Notes: generated by a model from the letters alone, not told the origin. A stretch of DNA of 63,466 bases from Actinomycetota bacterium (GCA_009380005.1 WHSQ01000007.1:230-63695), one strand, 5' to 3'. Counted from the stretch's first letter, positions 7,483-16,196 are shown. Translations and numbers: made by a program.

Positions 7483-9051
7483 CTAGGGGGCCTGATAAGT
7501 GACGCTGAGCGTGAACGAGCCGCGATTGCTCTGGCCGACGACGTAGGTATAGGTGCCCGCGCTCAGGCTCGAGACCAGCTCGAGGATGCTCTTCCCCGTG
7601 GCCGAACCCACCGTGGAACCGGCCGCGTTCTTGACCGTGAGCGTGAGCGACTGGACCTTGGTGAACGTCAGCCGGCCGACGGCGTCCCCGGCGCCGAGGG
7701 TCACGTCGAAGGAGTGAGAGGTGTGCTTCTTGTTGAACGCGCCCGAGAAGCTCTCGGACTGCGTCGCCGTCGGTTCGGGCGAAGGCTCGGGCGAGGGTTC
7801 GGGCGAGGGTTCGGGCGAGGGTTCGGGAGAGGGTTCGGGCGAAGGTTCGGCCCCCAAGCCGGCGAGGGCGCCCGCCGCGTCGACCCGCCCGTGCTGGACG
7901 GCGTTGCCGATCGGCGCGCTGCTCGACTCGATCGCATCCCTCACCTGTGCGGCGCTCGCCGACGGCGCGGCCGAGAACGCCAGGCCCGCGATGCCGGCGA
8001 CGACCGGACTTGCCGAAGAAGTGCCGGCGAACGACCCGTACCATCCGCTGCGGCCGGTCGTGTAGTTGGCGCCCGGAGCGGCCACCGACACCCACGATCC
8101 ATAGTTGGACCAGCTGTACAACGTGTCGGACCCATTCGTTCCCGCCACGCCGATGACCTCCGGATACGCGGCGGGATAGGTGGGCGAATTGCTGCCCGCG
8201 TTGCCGGCAGCGGCCACCATCACGACGCCCTTGCCGGCTGCGTATGTCACCGCGTTCGCCAGGGTCGTCGAGTTGGACGGTCCTCCGAGGCTCATGTTGA
8301 TCACCTTGGCTCCGCGATCCGCGGCCCACGTGATCCCCGAAGCGACGTTTGACGTGGTGCCCGACCCATTGGAACCGAGCACTTTGATCGGCATGAGCGA
8401 ACACTTCCAGCAGTAGCTGGCGACGCCCACGGTGTTGTTGCTGCGAGCCACGGCGACGCCGGCGACGTTGGTGCCGTGACCGTGGTCGTCGCTGGGATCG
8501 TTGTCTCCGTTGACGACGTCCCTGCCGGGCACGAACGATCCCTGAAGGTCCGGCTGCGAGGGATCTACTCCGGTGTCGAGCACTGCGACCACGATCGACG
8601 CGTCGCCCGTCGAAGTGTCCCAGGCGCCGGGGGCGTTGGTTCTCTTTGGCGACCACTGGCTTGGGTACCAGTAGTCGTTCGGCTGGGTCTCCGATACCTC
8701 GACCCGACCGTCGCGTTCGGCATATTCGACGACCGGCGATCGCCTCAGCGCGTCGAGCGCGCGGACGGCGCGCCGTTCCGGCAGCCGGAGGACGTCGACT
8801 CCGAGCTGCGCTACGGAATCGATCTTGACCGCACCCACCTTCTTCGTGAGGGCGGCTGCCGCTCCTGCTGCGCCGGGTTGGAACTTCACCAGCAGGCGAC
8901 CGGGAGCGAACTCCGCGCTCGCTTTCGAGGTGGGAACGGGCGGGGTGTCGTTGGAGAACGCCGGCGGGGCCGCCGACAGCAGCATGACCACTGCGACCGC
9001 AACGGCGACCGCGGCGCTCCTGCGGCCGGGGATCGAGAACCCTTCGTTCAT
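7483..9051 (-). CDS. Secreted subtilisin-like (S8) serine protease with PEPS linker
   Basis: This is an exported subtilase of 522 aa. It starts with a signal peptide (about residues 1-33). An inhibitor-like propeptide follows (about 45-112, FAPGRLLVKF...YAERD). The catalytic domain has D159 in VLDTGVD, H192 in HGHGTNVAG, the oxyanion N284 in AAAGNAGS and S345 in GTSSASP. A proline-rich spacer of repeated P-E-P-S units links to a C-terminal beta domain of about 90 aa ending in FTLSVTY, like the pre-peptidase C-terminal fold. AAGGAG precedes the ATG. The leader carries a c-di-GMP-I riboswitch match, and the sortase and its substrate lie upstream on the same strand, suggesting a surface-processing locus. 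Confidence 0.93.
   Translation of the reverse strand: MNEGFSIPGRRSAAVAVAVAVVMLLSAAPPAFSNDTPPVPTSKASAEFAPGRLLVKFQPGAAGAAAALTKKVGAVKIDSVAQLGVDVLRLPERRAVRALDALRRSPVVEYAERDGRVEVSETQPNDYWYPSQWSPKRTNAPGAWDTSTGDASIVVAVLDTGVDPSQPDLQGSFVPGRDVVNGDNDPSDDHGHGTNVAGVAVARSNNTVGVASYCWKCSLMPIKVLGSNGSGTTSNVASGITWAADRGAKVINMSLGGPSNSTTLANAVTYAAGKGVVMVAAAGNAGSNSPTYPAAYPEVIGVAGTNGSDTLYSWSNYGSWVSVAAPGANYTTGRSGWYGSFAGTSSASPVVAGIAGLAFSAAPSASAAQVRDAIESSSAPIGNAVQHGRVDAAGALAGLGAEPSPEPSPEPSPEPSPEPSPEPSPEPTATQSESFSGAFNKKHTSHSFDVTLGAGDAVGRLTFTKVQSLTLTVKNAAGSTVGSATGKSILELVSSLSAGTYTYVVGQSNRGSFTLSVTYQAP
7772..7848 (-). repeat. 12-bp tandem repeat encoding the PEPS linker of the subtilase
   Basis: About six near-identical 12-base units (on the plus strand GGTTCGGGCGAG and close variants) encode repeated Pro-Glu-Pro-Ser in the protease. 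Copy number is likely to vary by slippage. Confidence 0.9.
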
Positions 9052-9114
9052 CTCCCACTCCTTCGTCGAGGCTGTTCCAAGGCGAACGGGGAGACGCCCG
9101 TGCAGCGATGCAGC

Positions 9115-9195
9115 TTTTCGGCAGCCCGGCTGCCCGTCCTGGGCCCGGAGCTTTGCGCCCCGTCTTCCGGCGGGTTTGCCCGTTCGTCAGATGCT
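9115..9195 (-). ncRNA. Cyclic di-GMP-I (GEMM-I) riboswitch aptamer
   Basis: Read on the minus strand, the leader of the subtilase contains the conserved landmarks of the GEMM-I aptamer in order. These are GGGCAAACC, a hairpin closed by a GGAAGA-type loop (CCCGCC...GGGG), GGCGCAAAGC, CCGGGCC, and GGCAGCCGGGCTGCCG. In the usual numbering the base at position 20 aligns as G, which fits c-di-GMP rather than the cGAMP-binding variant. The closing stem P1 is not obvious by eye. The aptamer ends about 65 bases before the protease start, leaving room for an expression platform. Class assignment rests on family knowledge; the direction of regulation is not evident. Confidence 0.82.
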
Positions 9196-9395
9196 TCTTC
9201 AGCTTCTTCGGTCGGGGATCGGCCGGCTTTAGAAACTCGCTGGCCCAGAAGGACTAGTCCGTGTGCTTAAGGGACCCAAAAGTCCGATTCATCTCGGACC
9301 CCGCGGGGGCCGAAGGCGCGGGATGCGGACGCGCTGGAGATGGAGTGGGATCGCCGCTCGGGAGAGCTCTCCGTTCTTTCGGCCTCGGAGCGTGC

Positions 9396-10094
9396 CTAGC
9401 TCGGGGGAGCCGCTTCCTCCAGGCCCGCGATCACGATGAGGCGTTGGGCCGCGGAGAACTTCGGATGGCACGTCGTCAGCACCACTTCGGCGCGGTTGCC
9501 GGGGACGACGATCTGTGTGGAGGACTCGGGCACTATCCGGGTCCTGTCGATCACGTACGTGAACGTCCCCCACTTGGTCTCGGTGATGATCTTCTGTCCC
9601 GGTCGCAGCTTATCGAGATCCCAGAAGACCGCACCATGAGTCGTTCGGTGACCCGAGATGACGACGCGGCCCTCCTCTCCGGGGAAGGCGGAATCCCACG
9701 GCGTGCAGAGCCTCTTGTCCACGCCTTTCCGACACGACGGGTAGTGGCCGGGGCCGATGTCGAGCTGTTCCGTCGCGACGCCTTCCACGGCCACCTCGTT
9801 CACGCGGATGGCGGGTATCCGCAGCCGGAAGATGGATTTGCCAACGCGCGGCGCGAAATCCTCCGGAGGAACCAGGGCGGGAGCTTCCTCGCCGGGGTCG
9901 ACCTTGAAGAAGGCCGGCTGGCTGTCGAACGCCTCGACGAGGACCTTCTGCTCGTGCTCGGCCACCACGTTCGTCCCCCACAGGTTCCAGCCCAGGAACA
10001 GCAAGACGCCCATGCTCATGGAGAGCAGGAGCTTGCCGATCACCGCGAGAGGGCTCAGGCGCGGCCGCGGTCGAGCGATGAGCTCTCTCGTCAT
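9396..10094 (-). CDS. Class E-type sortase
   Basis: This transpeptidase joins surface proteins to the cell wall. It has one N-terminal membrane segment (LLLSMSMGVLLFLGWNLW) and a sortase barrel with the catalytic His in ISGHRTTH, Cys in LTTCHP and Arg in SAAQRLIV. I place the start at the ATG at 10094 (232 aa). A further upstream in-frame start at 10166 would put the first codons inside a strong hairpin that follows the substrate gene. The neighbouring upstream gene encodes an LPFTG protein, its likely substrate. Class E enzymes are usually described with LAxTG substrates, so the LPFTG signal here is a slight departure. Confidence 0.9.
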   Translation of the reverse strand: MTRELIARPRPRLSPLAVIGKLLLSMSMGVLLFLGWNLWGTNVVAEHEQKVLVEAFDSQPAFFKVDPGEEAPALVPPEDFAPRVGKSIFRLRIPAIRVNEVAVEGVATEQLDIGPGHYPSCRKGVDKRLCTPWDSAFPGEEGRVVISGHRTTHGAVFWDLDKLRPGQKIITETKWGTFTYVIDRTRIVPESSTQIVVPGNRAEVVLTTCHPKFSAAQRLIVIAGLEEAAPPS

Positions 10095-10138
10095 CTCGGC
10101 TCTGTATCCATATCGGTTCCTCTTTGTCCTGGAAGGCA

Positions 10139-10167
10139 CTTGGGGCCCCACGTGTGGGGGCCCCAAG
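10139..10167. terminator. Strong hairpin between sortase substrate and sortase genes
   Basis: CTTGGGGCCCC (10139-10149) pairs perfectly with GGGGCCCCAAG (10157-10167) across a 7-base loop. It sits 27 bases after the stop of the LPFTG gene and 45 bases before the sortase start. It could act as an intercistronic (partial) terminator or an mRNA-stabilising stem that sets the substrate to sortase ratio. Confidence 0.75.
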
Positions 10168-10194
10168 TTTCGATCTACTTGCCGTGTTGCGGTG

Positions 10195-10908
10195 CTACTT
10201 GCGCCGTGCGATCACCAGGGCGCTGGCGCCGGAGGCGGCCAGCAATCCCGAGAGAGCGATGAACGGCGCCGGGTCGATGCCGGTGAACGGCAGGGCCCGA
10301 CCCTTGACGACTCGCTTACCTGCGACCTCGTCGCCGACCTTGGGGTCTTTGGTCGGCCGGTCGAAGCGCGTGCCACCGACGTCGTCGTCCGGAGGCGTGC
10401 CCTCAGTCACTGCGGGACATTCGCCGTCCTCGTCGGGGTCGGCGTCACCCTCGTGGGCCTCATGTTCCGCCAACTGCCCCTCGGTGAGGTCATCGAGGAG
10501 GGTGAAGGTGCCGTCCTCCTCCTCGTGACAGATCTCGAAGGTCTCCGACTCACCCCGGGTCACGCTGATCACGGATGCGTGCGAGAGGGCGTGTCCGCCC
10601 TTAACAGGAACTGTCGTGTCCTCAAAAATCTCGAGTGTGGTCGTCCCCCCCGGTGGCGTGCTGTTCTCATTGCCACCCTTCACACATACCAAAGCTGACG
10701 TAACGTCGTCGGGCAAATCGAAGTGCGCCCCGGCGCCATCTACCGTGATCTCTACACCCTCGACGGTTTTGGGCAGTTGGTTGGCGTCGAACTTGGTGCC
10801 GTCGCAGACGTCCGGATCGGCCATCGCGGTGGGCACCATGAATACGCTCAGGGCCAGGGCGATGACGAAGAGGACAACGCCGACGACTTTCAGTCGTCCT
10901 GTACGCAT
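10195..10908 (-). CDS. LPFTG-anchored cell-wall surface protein
   Basis: This is a 237-aa exported protein with a signal peptide (about residues 1-30, ending near AMADPD). An acidic extracellular domain contains four Cys that could form disulfides. The C-terminal sorting signal is complete: LPFTG, then a hydrophobic helix (PFIALSGLLAASGASALVI) and a basic ARRK tail. The function of the extracellular domain is unknown. AGGAGG lies 6 bases before the ATG. It is the first gene of a minus-strand set with the sortase and, beyond a riboswitch, the subtilase. A hairpin in its leader (10955-10972) pairs ATGTGTG with CACACAT. Confidence 0.88.
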   Translation of the reverse strand: MRTGRLKVVGVVLFVIALALSVFMVPTAMADPDVCDGTKFDANQLPKTVEGVEITVDGAGAHFDLPDDVTSALVCVKGGNENSTPPGGTTTLEIFEDTTVPVKGGHALSHASVISVTRGESETFEICHEEEDGTFTLLDDLTEGQLAEHEAHEGDADPDEDGECPAVTEGTPPDDDVGGTRFDRPTKDPKVGDEVAGKRVVKGRALPFTGIDPAPFIALSGLLAASGASALVIARRK

Positions 10909-11105
10909 GTGCTACCTCCTTCTGGCCCTTGCCCGTTTCGGGGGCCTACGCGTTATGTGTGGGCTCACACATGCGACCTGAAATTCCCAGGCACTTCTAC
11001 AGAGAACGGACTAAATACGGAGAACTGCTTATGTAGAAAACGGGCGCAAAGGTCGATAAGAGCGGCCGCGTTACGGACGCGACTCGCACGGGAACAACCG
11101 CGTGC

Positions 11106-11567
11106 ATGGCGAAGCATCACGGGCCCCCTCCCGAAGACCATGCCAAACCGTACGAAGTGGCACGCGGTCTATTCATCTCGGGCAGACCGGACCACGCGCG
11201 CGACTTCATGCGCCACGGAGTAGACGCGGTCATCGATCCCGAAGGAGACGTCGACGAGGCCGTCATGGAGGCGCAGCAGCAGAAGCACGTCATCTACCTG
11301 TACTGGCCGATCTCCGACGAATTCATCATGCCGGACCCCGACAGCGTTCGTCGCGTGGCCGGGCTCGTCGCCGGGCTCCTGGACGATGGCAAGGAAGTGC
11401 TGGTGCACTGCAAGTCGGGCCACAACCGGTCGGGGATGATCTGCGCTCGGGCCTTGATAGAGCAGGGGATGGATCCCCAGGAGGCGATCGACAAGGTGCG
11501 CGATGGCCGAGCGGATGGTGAGGCTCTGAACAATCCGACGTTCGTGCGCTGGCTGCTCGACGAGTGA
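11106..11567 (+). CDS. Dual-specificity / tyrosine-like protein phosphatase
   Basis: This is a small cytoplasmic phosphatase (153 aa) of the cysteine-dependent type. The P-loop HCKSGHNRSG matches H-C-x5-R, with the nucleophile Cys at about residue 101, and the upstream general-acid region is around WPISDEF. There is no membrane segment. The substrate may be a phosphoprotein or another phosphoester. It is followed 22 bases later by the M20 peptidase gene and may be co-transcribed. Confidence 0.85.
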   Translation: MAKHHGPPPEDHAKPYEVARGLFISGRPDHARDFMRHGVDAVIDPEGDVDEAVMEAQQQKHVIYLYWPISDEFIMPDPDSVRRVAGLVAGLLDDGKEVLVHCKSGHNRSGMICARALIEQGMDPQEAIDKVRDGRADGEALNNPTFVRWLLDE

Positions 11568-11589
11568 TCGCCAAATAGGCTCCGGGGCC

Positions 11590-12933
11590 ATGGGTGCGCC
11601 CGCCGAGCTCGATCCCGCCTTCTTCGATCCTCTGTGCGATCTGCTCCGCATCCCCTCGGTCTCGACCGGAGGGGCCGATCCGGGCGAGCTGCGACGCGCG
11701 GCGGAGTGGATCTGCGATCGGGTCGGGGCCGCGGACGGTGCGGCCGAGATCGTCGAGACGCCAGGCAATCCGCTGGCGCTGGGCCTGCTGCGGTCATCGG
11801 TGCCGAACGCGCCCACGGTTCTCGTCTATGGGCATTACGACGTTCAAGGCGGCGAGCCGCTCGAGCTCTGGGACTCACCACCGTTCGAACCAGAGGTGCG
11901 AGAAGGAAAGCTGTACGCGCGCGGCGCGTCGGACGACAAGGGCAACTTCATGTGTCTGTTGCACACGGCTTGCGTGATGGCGCGCGCAGGTGAGCTGCCG
12001 TTGAACGTCCGCATCCTGGTTGAAGGCGAAGAGGAGACCGGAAGCGACAACGTGGGGCGGTGGTTGGCGCAGGACGACGGTCCGGCCGATTGCGCGCTGA
12101 TCTACGACTCTTTGATGGTGGATCGGGAGACGCCGGCGGTAACGATCGCAACGCGAGGGATCGTGCAGCTCACCGTCGAGGTGGTGACGGGGAAGCGCGA
12201 TCTCCACTCCGGGCTCTACGGAGGCGTGGTTCACAACGCGATCCACGTCTTGAACCGGATGCTCGCCGCGGTCCTACCCGATCCGGACGGGACGCTGCGC
12301 GAAGAGCTGCGCGCCGGCGTGATCGAACCGACCCCACGCGAGGTCGAAGGTTGGGCAGAGCTCCCACCGGGGGCGACGGTGATCGAAGAGGGTGGGAGCC
12401 TGATCCTGCACGAGACCTCGGCCGAGAACTACTATCGGCTCACCGGCTCGGAGCCGTCGTTCGATCTCACGGGCATCTCCGGCGGCGTCCCCGACCAGGT
12501 ACGAACGATCATCCCAGCGCGGGCCCAGGCCAAGGTCGCCATGCGGGTCGCTCCCGGCCAGGACGTCGAGGCGCTCTCGGAAGTGCTGAGCGATCTCCTG
12601 CGCGACGCGGCCCCCGACGGCGCGGAGGTGACCGTGACCATGCACGCGACCTCGCCGCCATCCCTGTTCGAGCCCGACACCCCGGTGATGGGTCTGGCCG
12701 CCGAGGCACTCGAAGAGGCCTTCGGGAAGGCGCCGGTGTTCATGCGGCTCGGAGGGACGCTGCCGATCATGGCGGCGCTGTCCGAACGCGGCGTGCCCAC
12801 CGTCCTGACGGGGGTCGCGATGGCCGAGGATGCCTTCCACGCGCCCAACGAGAGCATCTCGCTCGATCGGCTCGCGCTCGGCCTGCGCGCGGCGCGTTCC
12901 CTCTACCGGAAGCTCGCCACGCTGCCCGTATGA
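11590..12933 (+). CDS. M20-family metallopeptidase (dipeptidase)
   Basis: This is a cytosolic zinc-dependent di- or aminopeptidase of 447 aa. The metal-binding motifs of the family are present: YGHYDVQ, the bridging Asp in ARGASDDKG, the catalytic Glu pair in VEGEEETGS, and a final His in EDAFHAPNE. A dimerisation domain is inserted in the middle (from about residue 195 to 310). The closest described relatives are dipeptidases with the HYDVQ signature. Substrate preference cannot be read directly. Confidence 0.92.
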   Translation: MGAPAELDPAFFDPLCDLLRIPSVSTGGADPGELRRAAEWICDRVGAADGAAEIVETPGNPLALGLLRSSVPNAPTVLVYGHYDVQGGEPLELWDSPPFEPEVREGKLYARGASDDKGNFMCLLHTACVMARAGELPLNVRILVEGEEETGSDNVGRWLAQDDGPADCALIYDSLMVDRETPAVTIATRGIVQLTVEVVTGKRDLHSGLYGGVVHNAIHVLNRMLAAVLPDPDGTLREELRAGVIEPTPREVEGWAELPPGATVIEEGGSLILHETSAENYYRLTGSEPSFDLTGISGGVPDQVRTIIPARAQAKVAMRVAPGQDVEALSEVLSDLLRDAAPDGAEVTVTMHATSPPSLFEPDTPVMGLAAEALEEAFGKAPVFMRLGGTLPIMAALSERGVPTVLTGVAMAEDAFHAPNESISLDRLALGLRAARSLYRKLATLPV

Positions 12934-12991
12934 CCCGGTAGTTCGGCTCCGCTTGCTCAAGCGGCGGGTCGCCACGGTCGAGATTCCGATC

Positions 12992-13960
12992 GTGGGCGAC
13001 GAACGCCGGTCCTGTCCGGCCTGTGGATCCAGCAATCGAGTCGAAGCGTTGTGGTGCGCCATGTGCCACCAGCGCTTCGTCGACGCGGTGCCGCCTCCAC
13101 CTCCACCGGTTCTGGCACCGAGCGCCGAGCCCGGCCTGGTACCCGCGGTCGCTGCGGCCCCTGCTTCGGGCGGCCTCCAGGACCTCCGGCCGTCGCCCGG
13201 CGGCCTGTCGCCCGGGGCCCGACGCGCGCTCAAGATCGCTCTCAGCTTCCTCCCCGTGCTTCTCGCGATCCTGTGGTTCGACGGACGCGCTCCGGTGTCG
13301 GTGTTCGACAGGATGGGCCTCGGCCGGCCGCAGCCGGTGGCGGGCGTGCTCGACGCGCGGGGCTTCCAGTCCCTGCTCGTCAACCCGGAGACGAACGAGC
13401 CGGTTCGCTACGGCTGCGATCCGGTGAGGTACGTGATCGATCCCACCCACGCTCCCGAGGGCGGCGTCGACGACGTGCATCGGGCGATCGCCGAGGTGTC
13501 GAAGGCCGGCGGCATCCGGTTCGTCTACGAGGGCGAGACCGACGAGCGCCCGGTGGAGAAGCGGCCCCCGGTCCAACCGGATCGTTACGGCCGCCGGTGG
13601 GCTCCGATCCTGGTCGCCTGGGAGCTCGGCCCCTCGCCGGTTGCCGGACAGACCATCGAGATCGGCGTGGGCGGGAGCGAGTGGCGTTACAACCAGGACG
13701 GCGAGCCCGTCTACGTCACGGGGATGCTGGCCCTCAACGCCAACGCCGGGCTGCGGTCGGGTTTCGGCGGCGAGACATGGGGCCAGGTCATGCTGCACGA
13801 GCTGGGCCACGTGGTCGGCCTGGGGCATGTCTCCGATCCCAAGCAGGTGATGACTCCGCTCCTCGAGCTGCGACCGGCCGCATGGGGCTCGGGGGACCGA
13901 GCCGGGTTGAGAGCGCTGGGCATCGGCTCGCCGTGTCTCGACGTGCCGCCGGTGTCGTAG
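12992..13960 (+). CDS. Membrane-anchored matrixin-like zinc protease with N-terminal zinc ribbon
   Basis: This is a predicted zinc metalloprotease. The N-terminus holds a zinc-ribbon-like C-P-A-C...C-A-M-C motif. A proline-rich stretch and one membrane helix (about ALKIALSFLPVLLAILWF) follow. The C-terminal catalytic domain has HELGHVVGLGH (H-E-x2-H-x2-G-x2-H) followed by a VMTP Met-turn, typical of metzincins of the matrixin type. The start is uncertain: the GTG at 12992 places the ribbon near the N-terminus, TTG at 12953 is also possible, and neither has a good ribosome site. The topology suggests a cytoplasmic ribbon and an outward-facing protease domain. Confidence 0.78.
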   Translation: MGDERRSCPACGSSNRVEALWCAMCHQRFVDAVPPPPPPVLAPSAEPGLVPAVAAAPASGGLQDLRPSPGGLSPGARRALKIALSFLPVLLAILWFDGRAPVSVFDRMGLGRPQPVAGVLDARGFQSLLVNPETNEPVRYGCDPVRYVIDPTHAPEGGVDDVHRAIAEVSKAGGIRFVYEGETDERPVEKRPPVQPDRYGRRWAPILVAWELGPSPVAGQTIEIGVGGSEWRYNQDGEPVYVTGMLALNANAGLRSGFGGETWGQVMLHELGHVVGLGHVSDPKQVMTPLLELRPAAWGSGDRAGLRALGIGSPCLDVPPVS

Positions 13961-13994
13961 CGTTCTGCGCCTTCCGAGCGAACAGGACCCTCGC

Positions 13995-14762
13995 ATGGAC
14001 ATGCCCGACTACATCGCGCGCAATCGATCACAGTGGACGCAGTACGCGCCCGACTTCGCGGCGAGGAACCGAGCGGAGTGGGAGCACGACGAACCGAGCT
14101 GGGGGATCTGGGGGATCCCCGAAACCGAGGTCGGGCTGTTCCCGGAACTGGGCGGGCGCGATGTCGTCGAGCTCGGATGTGGAACTGCATACGTGTCGGC
14201 ATGGATGGCTCGACGTGGGGCGCGCGTCGTCGGGATCGATCCGACGCCGGCTCAGCTCTCGACCGCGACCGGTTTCCAGAAGGACTTCGATCTGCGATTC
14301 CCGCTGGTGTGTGCGCCGGCAGAAGCGGTGCCGTTAGCGGATTCGTCCTTCGATCTGGCGATCTCCGAGTACGGCGCGAGCATCTGGAGCGATCCCTACC
14401 GGTGGATCCCCGAAGCGGCGCGACTCCTGCGTCCGGGGGGTGAGCTCGTGTTCCTGGTCGGCGCCACGCTGATGATGCTGTGCATGCCGGATGCCGATGC
14501 GGACCTTCCCGCGAAGAACGTGCTCGTGCGCGATTACTTCGGACTCCATCGCATCGACTGGGCCGACGACGACAGTGTGGAGTTCCACCTCGGTTACGGC
14601 GACTGGATCAGGTTGCTCCGCGCGAACGGCTTCGAGATCGAGGATCTGATCGAGCTCAGGGCCCCCGAGAACGCCGAGACGGTGTACGACTTCGTGACGC
14701 CCGAGTGGGCCCGGCGCTGGCCGACCGAGGAGGTCTGGAAGGTCCGTAAGAAGCGTGGATGA
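13995..14762 (+). CDS. Class I SAM-dependent methyltransferase
   Basis: This 255-aa protein has a Rossmann-type SAM-binding fold: motif I is VVELGCGTAYVS, the acidic residue of motif II is in VVGIDPTP, and a later LRPGGELVFLVGA strand is typical of the family. The N-terminus (IARNRSQWTQYAPDF) resembles small-molecule methyltransferases. The substrate is unknown. It follows the matrixin-like gene by 34 bases and is convergent with the LOG-type gene. Confidence 0.85.
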   Translation: MDMPDYIARNRSQWTQYAPDFAARNRAEWEHDEPSWGIWGIPETEVGLFPELGGRDVVELGCGTAYVSAWMARRGARVVGIDPTPAQLSTATGFQKDFDLRFPLVCAPAEAVPLADSSFDLAISEYGASIWSDPYRWIPEAARLLRPGGELVFLVGATLMMLCMPDADADLPAKNVLVRDYFGLHRIDWADDDSVEFHLGYGDWIRLLRANGFEIEDLIELRAPENAETVYDFVTPEWARRWPTEEVWKVRKKRG

Positions 14763-14779
14763 CCCTGCGTCTGGCGGAG

Positions 14780-15853
14780 CTAGACGTTGCGAGGATCGCC
14801 TCGGGACGCGGTCGGGCCGGTGCTCCTGCTGCTCTGGTTGAGGCGATCGATCAGCTGCCGGAGACGGCCGGTGTGCTGCCGGTCGAAACCGACCGAGAGC
14901 CGGGGCAGGTCGGGGACGTCCTCGTCGCGCACCTCCTGATCGGTCGGCCCCACCTTAACCAGCGGCTTGTGCAGGATGTCGGAGAATTCCTCCGATAGCT
15001 GCTTCAGAAGGTCATCGTCCGGCTCCTCGTTCAGCCGAAGGATCAGGTTGCGTCCCACCATCCTCTGTGAGTGGTACGCGCGGTAGAACCCTTCGATCTC
15101 GGATACGGCCTCTTTCACGTCGTCGGTGATGGTGAAGAGGTTCAGGTCGGACGCGGCGACGTATCGGCGGTCGACCAGCTCGGCCTGGATGAAGTCACTG
15201 AGGTTCTGCCAGTACGTCCCGTTGGGTTCGTCGAGCATGATGATGGGACAGAGGTTCGTCTTGCCCGTCTGCACCAGGGTTAACAGCTCGAACGCCTCGT
15301 CCATCGTCCCGAAGCCTCCCGGCAGCAGCACGAACGCGTCGGCTTCCTTCATGAAGGTGAGCTTGCGCGTGAAGAAGTACTTGAAGTTGATGAGCTTCGT
15401 GCTCTTCGCGATGTATGGGTTGGGCTCCGCCTCGAACGGGAGCCGGATGTTGACGCCGAACGACATGTCCTCGCCCGCGCCTTCGTTCCCAGCGGCCATG
15501 ATGCCGGGTCCCGCTCCGGTGATGACCATCCAATCCCGTGCCGCGACCGCGCGAGAGAAGTCGCGGGCCGCCACATACGCGGGATCGTCGAGCTCGGTGC
15601 GGGACGAGCCGAACATCGTCACCTTCCTGATCCCCTTGTAGGGAGCGAAGACCCGGAAGGCGTGACGCATCTCTTTGAGGCTTGCCTCGACGATCTTGCG
15701 GTCCAGGCGGCTGACCTGCTCGCGTCCGAGCTTCAGGGCGGTGATCACGATCTCCCTGGCGAGCTCGGCGTCCGGGCCCTGCAGGTCGCCCGTGTACTCC
15801 TGCAGGACGGCCTCTAGCTCGGGCGATATCTCGAAGGTCTTGGACCTCGGCAT
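14780..15853 (-). CDS. LOG/TIGR00730-type Rossmann-fold protein
   Basis: This belongs to the lysine-decarboxylase-like (LOG) superfamily, whose studied members hydrolyse nucleoside monophosphates such as cytokinin ribotides. The signature PGGFGTMDE is present, together with the upstream nucleotide-binding GAGPGIMAAGNEGA. The N-terminal extension (about 90 aa) and C-terminal tail (about 60 aa) make it longer than the short LOG proteins and closer to the larger bacterial subgroup. The start is the ATG at 15853; the frame extends upstream without homology. The biochemical role in this organism is inference only. Confidence 0.85.
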   Translation of the reverse strand: MPRSKTFEISPELEAVLQEYTGDLQGPDAELAREIVITALKLGREQVSRLDRKIVEASLKEMRHAFRVFAPYKGIRKVTMFGSSRTELDDPAYVAARDFSRAVAARDWMVITGAGPGIMAAGNEGAGEDMSFGVNIRLPFEAEPNPYIAKSTKLINFKYFFTRKLTFMKEADAFVLLPGGFGTMDEAFELLTLVQTGKTNLCPIIMLDEPNGTYWQNLSDFIQAELVDRRYVAASDLNLFTITDDVKEAVSEIEGFYRAYHSQRMVGRNLILRLNEEPDDDLLKQLSEEFSDILHKPLVKVGPTDQEVRDEDVPDLPRLSVGFDRQHTGRLRQLIDRLNQSSRSTGPTASRGDPRNV

Positions 15854-15908
15854 CCGTCCATGTTCGCGCCCCCCACGATCTTTGAGACGCCCGGCCGCCG
15901 GCCCCGGG

Positions 15909-16196
15909 TTAGGCCGCCCCGGACGTCGGCGGCTTGATCGCGTCGCGCACGAGCTGGCGGGCGACACCCGTACTCGCGGCGATCAGTGCCAGCCAGGCCG
16001 CCTTCTTCGCGACCGGGATCTCCTGCTCGAGGTCGGGCGGGTCCTCCCTGGTCACCAGGCGCCACATCGTCACGACCACGTAGGTGACGATCTTCACCGC
16101 CAGGACGCCGGCCAGCGCGGCGAACAACGTCTGGGCGAGGCTGGGCTTCTGGGGGATGCTTCCGTCCGGCTGGACGACGTCTTCGTCTTTGGCCAT
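15909..16196 (-). CDS. DUF4235-like small membrane protein
   Basis: This 95-aa protein has two hydrophobic helices (LFAALAGVLAVKIVTYVVVTMW and a second near AAWLALIAASTGVARQLV) separated by an acidic DPPDLEQEIPV linker, a layout that matches the DUF4235 family common in Actinomycetota. I use the ATG at 16196, preceded by GAGGAGCGTGGAG, rather than the ATG 30 bases upstream. The function is unknown. Confidence 0.75.
   Translation of the reverse strand: MAKDEDVVQPDGSIPQKPSLAQTLFAALAGVLAVKIVTYVVVTMWRLVTREDPPDLEQEIPVAKKAAWLALIAASTGVARQLVRDAIKPPTSGAA

Noticed and set aside
7772-7848. Regular short repeats that might suggest a CRISPR array
   Set aside because: The units are contiguous 12-mers in frame within a protein linker, with no spacers.
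7376-9058. 560-aa minus-strand frame overlapping the subtilase
   Set aside because: Arg/Gly-rich shadow of the GC-rich protease gene, with no recognisable domain.
12767-14002. 411-aa minus-strand frame across the M20 and matrixin-like genes
   Set aside because: Composition typical of a GC-rich shadow frame and no motif; the plus-strand genes carry metal-binding motifs.
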